Source of the DNA: Micromonospora zamorensis
GTDB lineage: Bacteria; Actinomycetota; Actinomycetes; Mycobacteriales; Micromonosporaceae
DNA length: 64,000 bases
Direction of reading: 5' to 3'
NCBI RefSeq assembly: GCF_900090275.1
Contig: NZ_LT607755.1
Coordinates: 6,758,001-6,822,000 of the forward strand
Shown: piece by piece, positions 24,877 to 32,881 of the stretch
Layout of the letters: each line of letters begins with the position of its first letter
Position numbering within the stretch: the first letter of the stretch is position 1
Notes under the pieces: generated by a model
Databases searched by the model: none
Told to the model about the DNA's origin: nothing
Seen by the model: only the letters and a program-made list of their open reading frames with translations
Made by a program: the position numbers and the translations under genes

Positions 24877-26556
24877 TCAGTCGACGGTCGGGAGCTTCGG
24901 GCCGAGGACGTCGTCGGCGTCCACGATCGTGTACGCGTACCCCTGCTCGGCGAGGAAGCGCTGCCGGTGTGCCGCGTACTCGGTGTCGATCGTGTCCCGG
25001 GACACGACCGTGTAGAAGTGGGCCTGCCGGCCGTCGGCCTTCGGCCGGAGCACCCGACCCAGCCGCTGCGCCTCCTCCTGGCGCGACCCGAACGTGCCCG
25101 ACACCTGGATCGCCACCGCCGCCTCGGGCAGGTCGATCGAGAAGTTGCCGACCTTGGAGATCACCAGCGTGCGGATCTCACCGGTGCGGAACGCGTCGAA
25201 CAGCCGCTCCCGCTCCTTGTTCGTGGTCGAACCCTGGATGATCGGCGCGTCGAGATATTCGCCGAGCTGGTGCAGCTGGTCGATGTACGCGCCGATCACC
25301 AGCACCTGGTCGTCCGGGTGCCGGTCCACCAGTGCCTTGACCACGGGCAGCTTCGTGCGGGCGGTTGCCGCCATCCGGTAGCGCTCCTCGGCCTCCGCCG
25401 TCGCGTACGACATGCGCTCGGCGTCGGTCAGGGTTACCCGGACCTCGGTGCACTCGGCCGGGGCGATCCAGCCCTGCGACTCGATGTCCTTCCACGGCGC
25501 GTCGTACCGCTTCGGGCCGATCAGGCTGAACACGTCACCCTCGCGGCCGTCCTCGCGAACCAGAGTCGCGGTGAGGCCCAGCCGACGGCGGGCCTGGAGG
25601 TCCGCGGTGAACCGGAAGATCGGCGCGGGCAGCAGGTGCACCTCGTCGTAGACGACCAGGCCCCAGTCGCGGGCCCCGAACAGGTCCAGGTGGGTGAACG
25701 CGCCGCCGCGCCGTGAGGTGAGCACCTGGTACGTGGCGATGGTGACCGGGCGGATCTCCTTGCGCTCGCCCGAGTATTCGCCGATCTCCTCCTCGGTCAG
25801 CGACGTGCGGGCGATCAGCTCCCGCTTCCACTGCCGACCGGCGACCGTGTTGGTGACCAGGATCAGCGTGGTCGCCTTCGCCTCGGCCATCGCCGCCGCG
25901 CCGACCAGGGTCTTGCCGGCGCCGCAGGGCAGCACCACCACACCCGACCCGCCGGCCCAGAACGCCTCGACGGCCTCCCGCTGGTACGACCGCAGCGTCC
26001 ACGGCTTGCGCCCGTCCTTGCCGGCCTCGGCCAGCTCGATGGGGTGCGCCTCACCGTCGACGTAACCGGCCAGGTCCTCCGCGGGCCAGCCCAGCTTGAG
26101 CAGCGCCTGCTTGAGCCGGCCACGCTCGGACGGGTGCACCCGGATGGTGTCGTCGTCGATCTTGTCGCCGAGCATCCCGGCGAGCTTCTTGCTCTTGGCC
26201 ACTTCGATCAGCACCAGCCGGTCCAGCGCGCGCAGCACCAGCCCGTACGCCGGGTCGTTGGCGAGCTGGAGCCGGCCGTAGCGGTCCATCGTGTCGGCCA
26301 CGTCGACCAGCAGCGCGTGCGGCACCGGGTAGCGGGAGTACTTGAGCAGCGAGTCGACCACACCCTCCGCGTCGTGCCCAGCGGCCCGGGCGTTCCACAG
26401 GCCCAGCGGGGTCAGCCGGTAGGTGTGCACGTGCTCCGGCGAGCGTTCCAACTCGGCGAACGGTGCGATCGCCATCCGGCACGCCTGCGCGTCGGGGTGG
26501 TCGATCTCCAGCAGCAGGGTCTTGTCCGACTGCACGATCAGTGGTCCACCGCTCAC
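24877..26556 (-). CDS. XPB-type DNA helicase (superfamily 2)
   Basis: A 559-residue 3'-5' ATP-dependent DNA helicase of the bacterial XPB/Rad25 group, linked to DNA repair. An N-terminal damage-recognition-like and helicase-associated region (residues 1-180) precedes the motor: QREAVEAFW, Walker A LPCGAGKT (Lys215), Walker B DEVH (304-307), motif III GLTATLVRED, the RED motif ED.., and the C-terminal lobe with VLVIGAYIDQLHQLGEYLDA, SKVGNFSIDLPEA and motif VI QRLGRVLRP. A partial duplicate of its 3' 690 bp lies at 19545-20102. A WYL-bearing helicase-associated protein is encoded 1.4 kb to the right in the same direction, a usual actinobacterial pairing. Confidence 0.93.
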   Translation of the reverse strand: MSGGPLIVQSDKTLLLEIDHPDAQACRMAIAPFAELERSPEHVHTYRLTPLGLWNARAAGHDAEGVVDSLLKYSRYPVPHALLVDVADTMDRYGRLQLANDPAYGLVLRALDRLVLIEVAKSKKLAGMLGDKIDDDTIRVHPSERGRLKQALLKLGWPAEDLAGYVDGEAHPIELAEAGKDGRKPWTLRSYQREAVEAFWAGGSGVVVLPCGAGKTLVGAAAMAEAKATTLILVTNTVAGRQWKRELIARTSLTEEEIGEYSGERKEIRPVTIATYQVLTSRRGGAFTHLDLFGARDWGLVVYDEVHLLPAPIFRFTADLQARRRLGLTATLVREDGREGDVFSLIGPKRYDAPWKDIESQGWIAPAECTEVRVTLTDAERMSYATAEAEERYRMAATARTKLPVVKALVDRHPDDQVLVIGAYIDQLHQLGEYLDAPIIQGSTTNKERERLFDAFRTGEIRTLVISKVGNFSIDLPEAAVAIQVSGTFGSRQEEAQRLGRVLRPKADGRQAHFYTVVSRDTIDTEYAAHRQRFLAEQGYAYTIVDADDVLGPKLPTVD

Positions 26557-26728
26557 GCGAGCGTCCTCTCCTCGGTTGGCCGTCCGGCCCGGGCGGGTCG
26601 CATACCCGCTGCTGGCCGACCATCCAGTGTTGCACGGTGCCTGCTGTCGGAAGAAAGATGCTCACCAGGTGCAACCGTGACGGCACTCACGAACGTCTAG
26701 CAAAGGGACGACTGTCAGGGGAGCTGCC

Positions 26729-27616
26729 ATGAAGCATGTTCGGAGCACCTCCCGGCTGGTCGCCCTGCTGATGGTCGTGCTGGTCGGTGCTGGTGCGTGC
26801 ACGTTCGATCCGCAGTCCGGTGGGAGTGGTGGCGGGGGAGCCGCCCCAGCCGGTGCGGCGGACCAGGCAACGGGGGCGAGCGACACGCCCGGCCCGGACC
26901 AGCGCGGCCGGCCCACGCCGGCCGCGCCCAGCCCCACGCCGAAGGCAACCCGGTCCCCGACGCCGAAACCCACACGCAGCGCAACGCCGAAGCCGAAACC
27001 CAGCACCGGCACGCCGACCGTCGCCAGCTGTCCGCAGGGCCAGCACCAGCGCGAGGTGGAGACCTACCTGGCCCGGTTGGGCGGGTTCGGGGCGGTGACC
27101 GTGGACGGCCGGCAGTCCGCCGCCGACTGCGCGGCGATCAAGAAGTTCCAGAAGAGGTACGGCATTCGCCCCGTCGAGGGTCGCGCCGGACCGACCACGT
27201 ACGACGTGGCCCAACGCCTCGCCACCACCGACCCGGCCGCTTGCAAGGCCGGCACGGGCACCACGTTCTGCGTGGACCTGACCCGGCAGACCGTCTGGGC
27301 GATGCGCGGCGGCAAGGTGATCATGGAGCCGACGGTGACGCGCACCGGCATGTCCGGCTACCGCACCCCGGCCGGCACGTTCACCGTCAACTTCCGCAAC
27401 CCCAGGGAGTGGTCCGACCCGTACGAGGTGTGGCTGCCCTACTGGCAGCACTTCACCCAGGGCATGGGCTTCCACGAGACCACCACCTACCTGCACGACA
27501 AGCCGATCGGCTCGCACGGCTGCGTCAACCTCCTGCACGCCGACGCGGTGCGGATGTGGGAGCTGGGCAAGGTCGGCACCCGGGTGGTGCTGATCGGCCG
27601 CCGCCCCGGCACCTGA
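26729..27616 (+). CDS. L,D-transpeptidase lipoprotein with peptidoglycan-binding domain
   Basis: A 295-residue cell-wall enzyme that makes 3-3 peptidoglycan cross-links or attaches proteins to the wall. Signal peptide with lipobox-like LVGAGAC (Cys about 24), then a long Pro/Thr/Lys-rich wall-spanning linker (TPKATRSPTPKPTRSATPKP), a PG_binding_1 domain (about 105-165), and a YkuD domain ending with HxxxxxxxxxxxxxSHGCVNLLHADA, with His in GFHET and catalytic Cys in SHGCV. AGGGGAGCTGCC precedes the ATG. Divergent from the XPB helicase with 172 bp between starts. Confidence 0.93.
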   Translation: MKHVRSTSRLVALLMVVLVGAGACTFDPQSGGSGGGGAAPAGAADQATGASDTPGPDQRGRPTPAAPSPTPKATRSPTPKPTRSATPKPKPSTGTPTVASCPQGQHQREVETYLARLGGFGAVTVDGRQSAADCAAIKKFQKRYGIRPVEGRAGPTTYDVAQRLATTDPAACKAGTGTTFCVDLTRQTVWAMRGGKVIMEPTVTRTGMSGYRTPAGTFTVNFRNPREWSDPYEVWLPYWQHFTQGMGFHETTTYLHDKPIGSHGCVNLLHADAVRMWELGKVGTRVVLIGRRPGT

Positions 27617-27714
27617 GCGACACGCGGCGAAACGCGGGGGATAACCCCCTGTCCGACCGGTCCAACGAGTGTCACGCTGGGAGTCCAGGGCCGGACCGGG
27701 CGGGGAGGCTTGGC

Positions 27715-27954
27715 ATGACGGTCGACCGTGACGTGATCGTGGAGCATGAGCAGGCGGCACCGCCCGACGAGGTGTCGCGCGCGACCGTGATCGCGTACGC
27801 CGTCGCGGCGACGCTCCTCGTCGGGTGGTTCCTCTTCGGCTGGCTGGTGCTGCGGCAGGGCTTCGTCGACTCGGTCGGGGAGTCCGCTGGCGCCGGTTTC
27901 GCGCTGCTCCTGATCGTCTCGGTGGTCGGCACGGTTCGCCGCAGCCGCCGCTGA
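27715..27954 (+). CDS. Small two-helix membrane protein, unknown
   Basis: A 79-residue protein with two hydrophobic segments (ATVIAYAVAATLLVGWFLFG and AGAGFALLLIVSVVGTV) and a basic RRSRR tail placing the C-terminus inside. GGGGAGG precedes the ATG. It lies 98 bp after the L,D-transpeptidase and converges on the helicase-associated gene. No family recognised. Confidence 0.7.
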   Translation: MTVDRDVIVEHEQAAPPDEVSRATVIAYAVAATLLVGWFLFGWLVLRQGFVDSVGESAGAGFALLLIVSVVGTVRRSRR

Positions 27955-27996
27955 CCGACAGCGCCCGCGTCGGTGCCGTCGGCCGACCCGACCCGG

Positions 27997-30480
27997 TCAG
28001 TCCGCCAGCACCGCCGCGGTGACCCGGTGCAGCGCGAACGTGTGCAGCATCTCGGTCCGTTCGTCCTCGGCGCGCAGATAGCCAGCACCGATCGAGACCG
28101 GCTTGACCAGGCGGGACGCGGTCGCCCCGTGCGCGTCGACATAACCGACCCAGACCAGCGCCTTGTCCCGTACCGCCTGCTGGAGCACCGCCAGGGCTTC
28201 GCTGTGCGTGTGCGCCGGCACCGGGCCGCCGCCCAGTCCTGCCGCACCGCCACGCACCACCGCCGGTGCCCGTCGGGCCGCCCGCGCCGCCGCGTCACCG
28301 CGCCGGATGTGCTCCACCACCCCGAGCAGCCGGGGCATGGGCAGCTTCGGGGCGGCCAACGGGTCGAGTGTCCGGGTGGTCACCGAGACCCGAGGCGGGG
28401 CGCGTCGGATTCGTGGCCGGGTCAGCACGGTGCTGCCGGTGCCGTCCTCCTGCACCGGGGCGTACCCGGCGTCGCGCAGCGCACCCAGCAGGCGACCGAC
28501 CTGGTACTGCGTGCACAGCACCGTCGGCGCGAGCCGGCGCAGCGCCAGCGACTCCAGCCGCCGGTCCGCCAGCACCTCGCTGATCAGCGTCTCGTCGTCG
28601 CTGCGCAGGTACGCCCCGGCCAGGCCGACCCGCAGCCCACCGTGCTTACGGGCCACGTCGTCCACCAGGTAGGTGAGGCCCTGCGGAATCGGAGTACGCG
28701 ATCGTCGCCGGAACACGTCGTGCAGGTCGTCGGCCGTGTAGCCGGAGTCGAGTGCTCGCCGGACGCTGGCCGTGGTGACCCGGTGGACGCTGGCCCCACC
28801 GGCCGACTCAAGCTCGGTCATCGCCTCCAACTCGACTCCGAGCGCCGGCTCGGGCGGGCCGGGCACCACCACTGTCAGGTCGGCCTGCACCAGGAAGTGG
28901 TCGACCGGGGCGGGCAGCAGTGCGTCCAACGCCCGGGCGGCAGCGGACGGGTCACCGCTCTCGACGTCCGCGTGCACGCCCAGCGGGTCGCCTCCCCGCT
29001 CGTCGGTCGACGTCAGGTCACCCAGCAGCAGCCGACCGTACGAGGTGAGCGCCCCCAGCCCGGTGACGCCCAACTGCGCGGCCTCGGCCAGCACCTCCCG
29101 GTGGGCGGCGTCCCGGCCCCGGCTGCGGCGCGGAGCCCGCCAGTCGAGCAGGTCCTGCACCTCCTCGGGCGTGGGCGCGGTCGCTGGTTCCAGATCGGCG
29201 AGCACGCCGAGCACCGCCCGCCGGGTGGCCGGCACACCCGCCCGTTCGGCCTCTGCGGAGAGGGCGGTGATCGGGCGGTCCCGGTCGTCCCGGCGGCCGA
29301 CCAACCCCACCTGCCGGGTCATGCTCAGCCAGGCTCGGGCCAACTGCTCCCACCGTTGAGCCAGCGAGGCGGCCCGCCACACCTCGTACCCGCCGGTCGG
29401 CAGCACCTGCTGATCCGCCCCGTACCGGCTGGTGGTCGCACCCGGCATCTCCAGCTCGCCGGCGAGCCCCGCCGCGTACGCCACCTCCAGCAGCAGCGCG
29501 GTCGTCGGCTCGTCCAGCACGGCGGTACGCGCCAGCCTCCGCAGGTCGCGTACGCCGATGCCACCGGAGCGCAGCACCGGCGCCGGCTCGTCGGCGAGTT
29601 GCTCCAGCAGCCCTTCGGTGTGTCGGACCACCTCCATCGTCTGCCCGGCGCCGGCCGAGTCGACCGCCTTCGGCTCGCGGGGGGCGGCGGCCACCGGCGG
29701 TGGGCTGGTGCGCAGTGGCCCGAGGGGGCCGCTGTCCCGGCGCAGCAGCAGACCGACCTCGCGGGGCAGCTCCACAGTGCCGGCGGCCGTCGACGACCCG
29801 GTCGTCACGGGGACCAGCAGCCGGTTGTCGACGAGCCACCGCACCGGGGAGCCGGCCGGGGCGCCACCGTTGGTCGGGTCGGAGAGCACCGGGTCCTCCG
29901 CGCCCAGCGGCGGTGCCTGCAACGCGCCCGGGGGCACGCTGCCCACCGGCGGGCCGGCCGCCAACCGGTCCAGGATCGCCCGGGCCGAGGGCGGGGCGGC
30001 GAGCAGCGTCCGCCGCAGCTTCGCCGGGTCCGCGCAGAGCGCGGCCGTGCGCGGGTCCAGCTCCGTGGCCGGTCGACCGAGCCCGGCGGGGTACGGGGCG
30101 ACTTCGTCGACGGCTGGCAGCACCTGCAGTGCGTGCTCCGGGCCGTACAGCAGGAAGAGCGCGCGTAGCCGGCCCACGGCGGCCCGGACAGCGGTCGGGG
30201 CCGGGGGTTGCGGCCCTGCGGTCGCCATGGCGAGCACGGTGTCGGTGGCCGTGGTGCCGTCGTCCGGGTTCCGGGTGAGGCGGGCGGCGTCGAGGATCTG
30301 GAGGGTGAACTGGTCCAGCCCGTCCAGCGCACGCGCCACCGAGACCCGGGACTGGGCCCGGATGGCCAGGGCGGAGACGTCGGCTGGCACGGGCACGACG
30401 AGGTCCGGCCGCAGCTGGAGGAGCGCGGCCAGTGACTCGTCGGGCAGCGACCGCAGGTGGTCGGCGAGTGAGGTGGTCAT
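27997..30480 (-). CDS. Helicase-associated protein with C-terminal WYL domain
   Basis: An 827-residue protein of the Helicase_C_3/XPB-N family (actinobacterial helicase-associated protein). The N-terminus (LADHLRSLPDESLAALLQLR) is the family hallmark, followed by repeated winged-helix-like segments and Ala/Pro-rich linkers. A central HFLVQADLTVVVPGPPEPAL is the conserved PF13625 core. The last 70 residues form a WYL domain (KALVWVGYVDAHGATASRLV ... RTEMLHTFALHRVTAAV), a ligand-binding fold of DNA-damage-responsive regulators. No Walker motifs, so not itself a helicase. Encoded near XPB; a partner role in repair is known-family inference. Confidence 0.88.
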   Translation of the reverse strand: MTTSLADHLRSLPDESLAALLQLRPDLVVPVPADVSALAIRAQSRVSVARALDGLDQFTLQILDAARLTRNPDDGTTATDTVLAMATAGPQPPAPTAVRAAVGRLRALFLLYGPEHALQVLPAVDEVAPYPAGLGRPATELDPRTAALCADPAKLRRTLLAAPPSARAILDRLAAGPPVGSVPPGALQAPPLGAEDPVLSDPTNGGAPAGSPVRWLVDNRLLVPVTTGSSTAAGTVELPREVGLLLRRDSGPLGPLRTSPPPVAAAPREPKAVDSAGAGQTMEVVRHTEGLLEQLADEPAPVLRSGGIGVRDLRRLARTAVLDEPTTALLLEVAYAAGLAGELEMPGATTSRYGADQQVLPTGGYEVWRAASLAQRWEQLARAWLSMTRQVGLVGRRDDRDRPITALSAEAERAGVPATRRAVLGVLADLEPATAPTPEEVQDLLDWRAPRRSRGRDAAHREVLAEAAQLGVTGLGALTSYGRLLLGDLTSTDERGGDPLGVHADVESGDPSAAARALDALLPAPVDHFLVQADLTVVVPGPPEPALGVELEAMTELESAGGASVHRVTTASVRRALDSGYTADDLHDVFRRRSRTPIPQGLTYLVDDVARKHGGLRVGLAGAYLRSDDETLISEVLADRRLESLALRRLAPTVLCTQYQVGRLLGALRDAGYAPVQEDGTGSTVLTRPRIRRAPPRVSVTTRTLDPLAAPKLPMPRLLGVVEHIRRGDAAARAARRAPAVVRGGAAGLGGGPVPAHTHSEALAVLQQAVRDKALVWVGYVDAHGATASRLVKPVSIGAGYLRAEDERTEMLHTFALHRVTAAVLAD

Positions 30481-30564
30481 CGTCTTTCCACGCTAGCCCG
30501 GCACCGGGCTTCCGCGCCCCTCGGACGTTCGGCTGGGCAGGTGTCGCCGGGTACGTTTCTCGGC

Positions 30565-31188
30565 ATGCCCGCACTGACCGTCGGTTTCGATCTCGACATG
30601 ACCCTGGTCGACTCCCGCCCCGGCATCGCCGCGACCTTCGAGGCGCTGACCGCGCGGACGGGCGTGCCGGTGGACGCCGACCTGGCGGTGTCCCGGCTCG
30701 GGCCGCCGCTGCGCACCGAGCTGGCGTACTGGTTCCCGCCGGGAGAGGTCGAGTCGGCGGTTCGCGCGTACCGCGAGCTGTACCCGGCGTATGCGATCAC
30801 CCCGACGGTCCCGCTGCCGGGCGCGCGGGAGGCCATCGACGCCATCCGGGCCCGGGGCGGCCGTGTGCTGGTCGTCACAGCGAAGATGGGCCGGCTGGCC
30901 CGGCTGCACCTGGACCACCTCGGTCTCACCGTCGACGAGTTGGCCGGTGACCTGTTCGCCGAGCAGAAGGCGACCGCTCTGCGGGAGCACGACGCGACCC
31001 ACTACGTCGGCGACCATGTGGCGGACATGGTGGCGGCGGGGGCGGCCGGGGTGCCGGGGATCGGCGTGGCGACCGGCCCGTGCTCTCCGGACGAGCTGCA
31101 CGCGGCAGGCGCGGAAGTCGTGTTGAACGACCTCACCCAATTCCCGGCGGCGCTCGACGACATGATCCAGCTAGCCTTGGAGCAGTAG
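30565..31188 (+). CDS. HAD superfamily hydrolase (phosphoglycolate phosphatase-like)
   Basis: A 207-residue HAD IA phosphatase. Motif I FDLDMTLVDSRPG has both Asp residues (about 8 and 10); motif II is LVVTAKMG, with the Lys motif following at FAEQKATAL, and motif IV is YVGDHVADMVAA. The cap begins GIAATFEALTARTG. The ATG is at MPALTVGFDLD, since the upstream extension is short and close to the divergent gene (84 bp). It is followed after 27 bp by the cold-shock-like gene, so they may be co-transcribed. Substrate unknown. Confidence 0.9.
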   Translation: MPALTVGFDLDMTLVDSRPGIAATFEALTARTGVPVDADLAVSRLGPPLRTELAYWFPPGEVESAVRAYRELYPAYAITPTVPLPGAREAIDAIRARGGRVLVVTAKMGRLARLHLDHLGLTVDELAGDLFAEQKATALREHDATHYVGDHVADMVAAGAAGVPGIGVATGPCSPDELHAAGAEVVLNDLTQFPAALDDMIQLALEQ

Positions 31189-31215
31189 CGGCTCAAGTGA
31201 AGCAGGGGTTTTCAG

Positions 31216-31602
31216 GTGCCTACGGGTCGAGTGAAGTGGTACGACACGGCCAAGGGATACGGCTTCGTCACGAGTGACGAGGGCGGCGACGTGTTCCTGT
31301 CCAAGGCGGCGCTGCCGGCGGGTGTCACCGACCTCAAGGGTGGCCAGCGGGTCGACTTCAGCGTGGTGGACAGCCGCCGGGGCGCACAGGCCATGGGCGT
31401 CAAACTGCTGGACGCGCCGCCGTCGATGGCCGAGTTGCGCCGTCGACCGGCCGAGGAACTGCACGGTCTCGTCGAGGACATGATCAAGCTGCTGGAGGCG
31501 AAGGTCCAGCCGGACCTGCGTCGGGGCCGGTACCCGGACAAGAAGACCGCGCAGAAGATCGCTCAGCTGGTCCACGCGGTGGCGAACGAGCTGGAGGTCT
31601 GA
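31216..31602 (+). CDS. Cold-shock domain protein with C-terminal helical extension
   Basis: A 128-residue single-stranded nucleic-acid-binding protein, likely an RNA chaperone. Residues 1-67 are the cold-shock domain: GRVKWYDTAKGYGFVTSDEG (RNP1) and GDVFLSKAAL (RNP2). Unlike classic 67-residue Csp proteins it has a 60-residue charged C-terminal extension (SMAELRRRPAEELHGLVEDM ...), predicted helical. The start is GTG. The last 40 bp overlap the 3' end of the convergent mqnD gene, so transcripts of both must be complementary at their ends. Confidence 0.92.
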   Translation: MPTGRVKWYDTAKGYGFVTSDEGGDVFLSKAALPAGVTDLKGGQRVDFSVVDSRRGAQAMGVKLLDAPPSMAELRRRPAEELHGLVEDMIKLLEAKVQPDLRRGRYPDKKTAQKIAQLVHAVANELEV

Positions 31603-32420
31603 GGCACCAGCCCGGCGGTGGCGGCCCGGTCGAGCAGTGCCGCCACCGCGGCGAAACCGGCCTCGCCCAGGTCTGCGGTGAACTCGTTGACGTAGAGGCC
31701 GATGTGCCGGTCCACCACGTCGAGTTCCATCTCCTGGGCGTGCGCCAGCACGTACTCCCGGCTGGCCGCCGGGTCCGCCCAGGCCTGCCGGACGGACTCG
31801 CGGACCCAGCCGGCCGCGGCCTCCGGGTCCACCGCGCCGCGGCGGGCCAGAATCGCGCCGAGCGGAATGGGCAGGCCGGTGTCGGCCTCCCACCACTCAC
31901 CGAGGTCGACCAGCGCGCTGAGGCCGTGCCGGTGGTATGTGAACCGGGCCTCGTGGATGACCAGCCCAGCGTCGTAGCGGCCGGCCGCGACGCCCGGCAT
32001 GATCTCGTGGAACGGAACCACCTCGATCCGGGCCGGCGGTCGTCCGGCCGACCAGAGCCGGAACAGCAGGTACGCGGTGGTCCGGTCACCCGGCACCGCC
32101 ACCGTGGCGCCGGTCAGGTCGGTGCGGTCCGGCCCGCCGTCGCGGTCGCCCCGGGTGAGCACCAGCGGGCCGCAGCCACGACCGAGCGCGCCACCGCAGG
32201 GCAGCAGGTGGTAGTCGTCGAGCAGCCACGGCAGCGCCGCGAAGCTCACCTTCACCAGGTCGAAGGCGCCCTGCTCGGCCGCCGTGTTGGTGACGTCCAC
32301 GTCGGCGTACGTCACCTCGACCGGCGGCGCGCCGGGCACCCGCCCGTGCACGAGCGCGTGGAAGACGAACGTGTCGTTGGGGCAGGGCGAGATCGCCAGA
32401 GAGAGCGCCACGCCCTTCAC
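31563..32420 (-). CDS. mqnD: 1,4-dihydroxy-6-naphthoate synthase
   Basis: A 285-residue enzyme of the futalosine route to menaquinone: it cleaves cyclic dehypoxanthinyl futalosine to 1,4-dihydroxy-6-naphthoate. Signatures are SLAISPCPNDTFVFHALVHG at the N-terminus, VSFAALPWLL, the GCGPLV loop and the substrate-binding YDAGLVIHEARFTY. The fold is a periplasmic-binding-like two-lobe domain used in the cytosol. A GTG start (VKGVALSLAIS) is used. The 3' end overlaps the cold-shock gene. MqnB is encoded 1.3 kb away in the same direction. MqnA, C and E are not in the window. Confidence 0.92.
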   Translation of the reverse strand: MKGVALSLAISPCPNDTFVFHALVHGRVPGAPPVEVTYADVDVTNTAAEQGAFDLVKVSFAALPWLLDDYHLLPCGGALGRGCGPLVLTRGDRDGGPDRTDLTGATVAVPGDRTTAYLLFRLWSAGRPPARIEVVPFHEIMPGVAAGRYDAGLVIHEARFTYHRHGLSALVDLGEWWEADTGLPIPLGAILARRGAVDPEAAAGWVRESVRQAWADPAASREYVLAHAQEMELDVVDRHIGLYVNEFTADLGEAGFAAVAALLDRAATAGLVPQTSSSFATAWTS

Positions 32421-32483
32421 GTTAGCCCCGCCCCTCGCCACTCGGTCGCCGCGGTCCGGCGCCTGTGATCTGCCGGGCACTCG

Positions 32484-32536
32484 CCGCCTGTCCCCGGCTG
32501 CCGCCTGTCCCCGGCCCGCCGCCTGTCCCCGGCGAC
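32484..32536. repeat. Three tandem copies of a 17-18-bp GC repeat
   Basis: CCGCCTGTCCCCGG recurs at 32484, 32501 and 32519 with short variable spacers. It lies in the non-coding 461-bp gap (32421-32881) between mqnD and the XRE-GNAT gene, just before the larger repeat element. Confidence 0.8.
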
Positions 32537-32583
32537 CGATTGCCCGCGAGCCGTCGTCGGGGCTCGGTGTTCACCTCTGCTCC

Positions 32584-32775
32584 CTGTAGAGCTGCCCCGT
32601 CTGTGGGGCGCTGGCGTCCGGAAGGCGCGTCGGCGTCCGGAAGGCGCGTCGGCGTCCGGAAGGCGCGCCGGCGTCCGGAAGGCGCGCCGGCGTCCGGAAG
32701 GTGCTGTGGCCGGGCCGGGCTGGGCCGTACCGGCGAGGGGCACCCTCTTGCCCCACTCGCGGGGCAGCTCTACAG
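32584..32775. repeat. 192-bp element with 15-bp terminal inverted repeats and internal 19-bp tandem repeats
   Basis: Ends are a perfect inverted pair: CTGTAGAGCTGCCCC (32584-32598) and GGGGCAGCTCTACAG (32761-32775). Inside are five 19-bp units GGCGTCCGGAAGGCGCGTC (variants ...GCC) at 32613, 32632, 32651, 32670 and 32689, the last incomplete. The 19-bp period excludes a coding repeat. No open frame with coding character spans it. Confidence 0.85.
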
Positions 32776-32810
32776 GCGCTGACGAAGGGATGTGCACAGC
32801 GGCAGAGACG

Positions 32811-32831
32811 CTGTCCACAGGGTTATCCACA
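32811..32831 (+). promoter_or_regulatory. Pair of DnaA-box-like sites
   Basis: CTGTCCACA (32811-32819) differs by one base from the actinobacterial DnaA box TTGTCCACA, and TTATCCACA (32823-32831) is a perfect consensus box. They are in the same orientation, 12 bp start to start, 51 bp before the XRE-GNAT gene. Binding is inferred from the motif only. Confidence 0.45.
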
Positions 32832-32881
32832 GGTGGGCGGATGCTGTTGACGGCACGGGCTGAGCGGAAAACCATGGACGG

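Noticed and set aside
32613..32701. CRISPR array in the 19-bp repeats
   Set aside because: The 19-bp units are contiguous, without spacers.
32811..32831. Chromosomal replication origin
   Set aside because: Only two boxes and no dnaA, dnaN or parAB genes are nearby.
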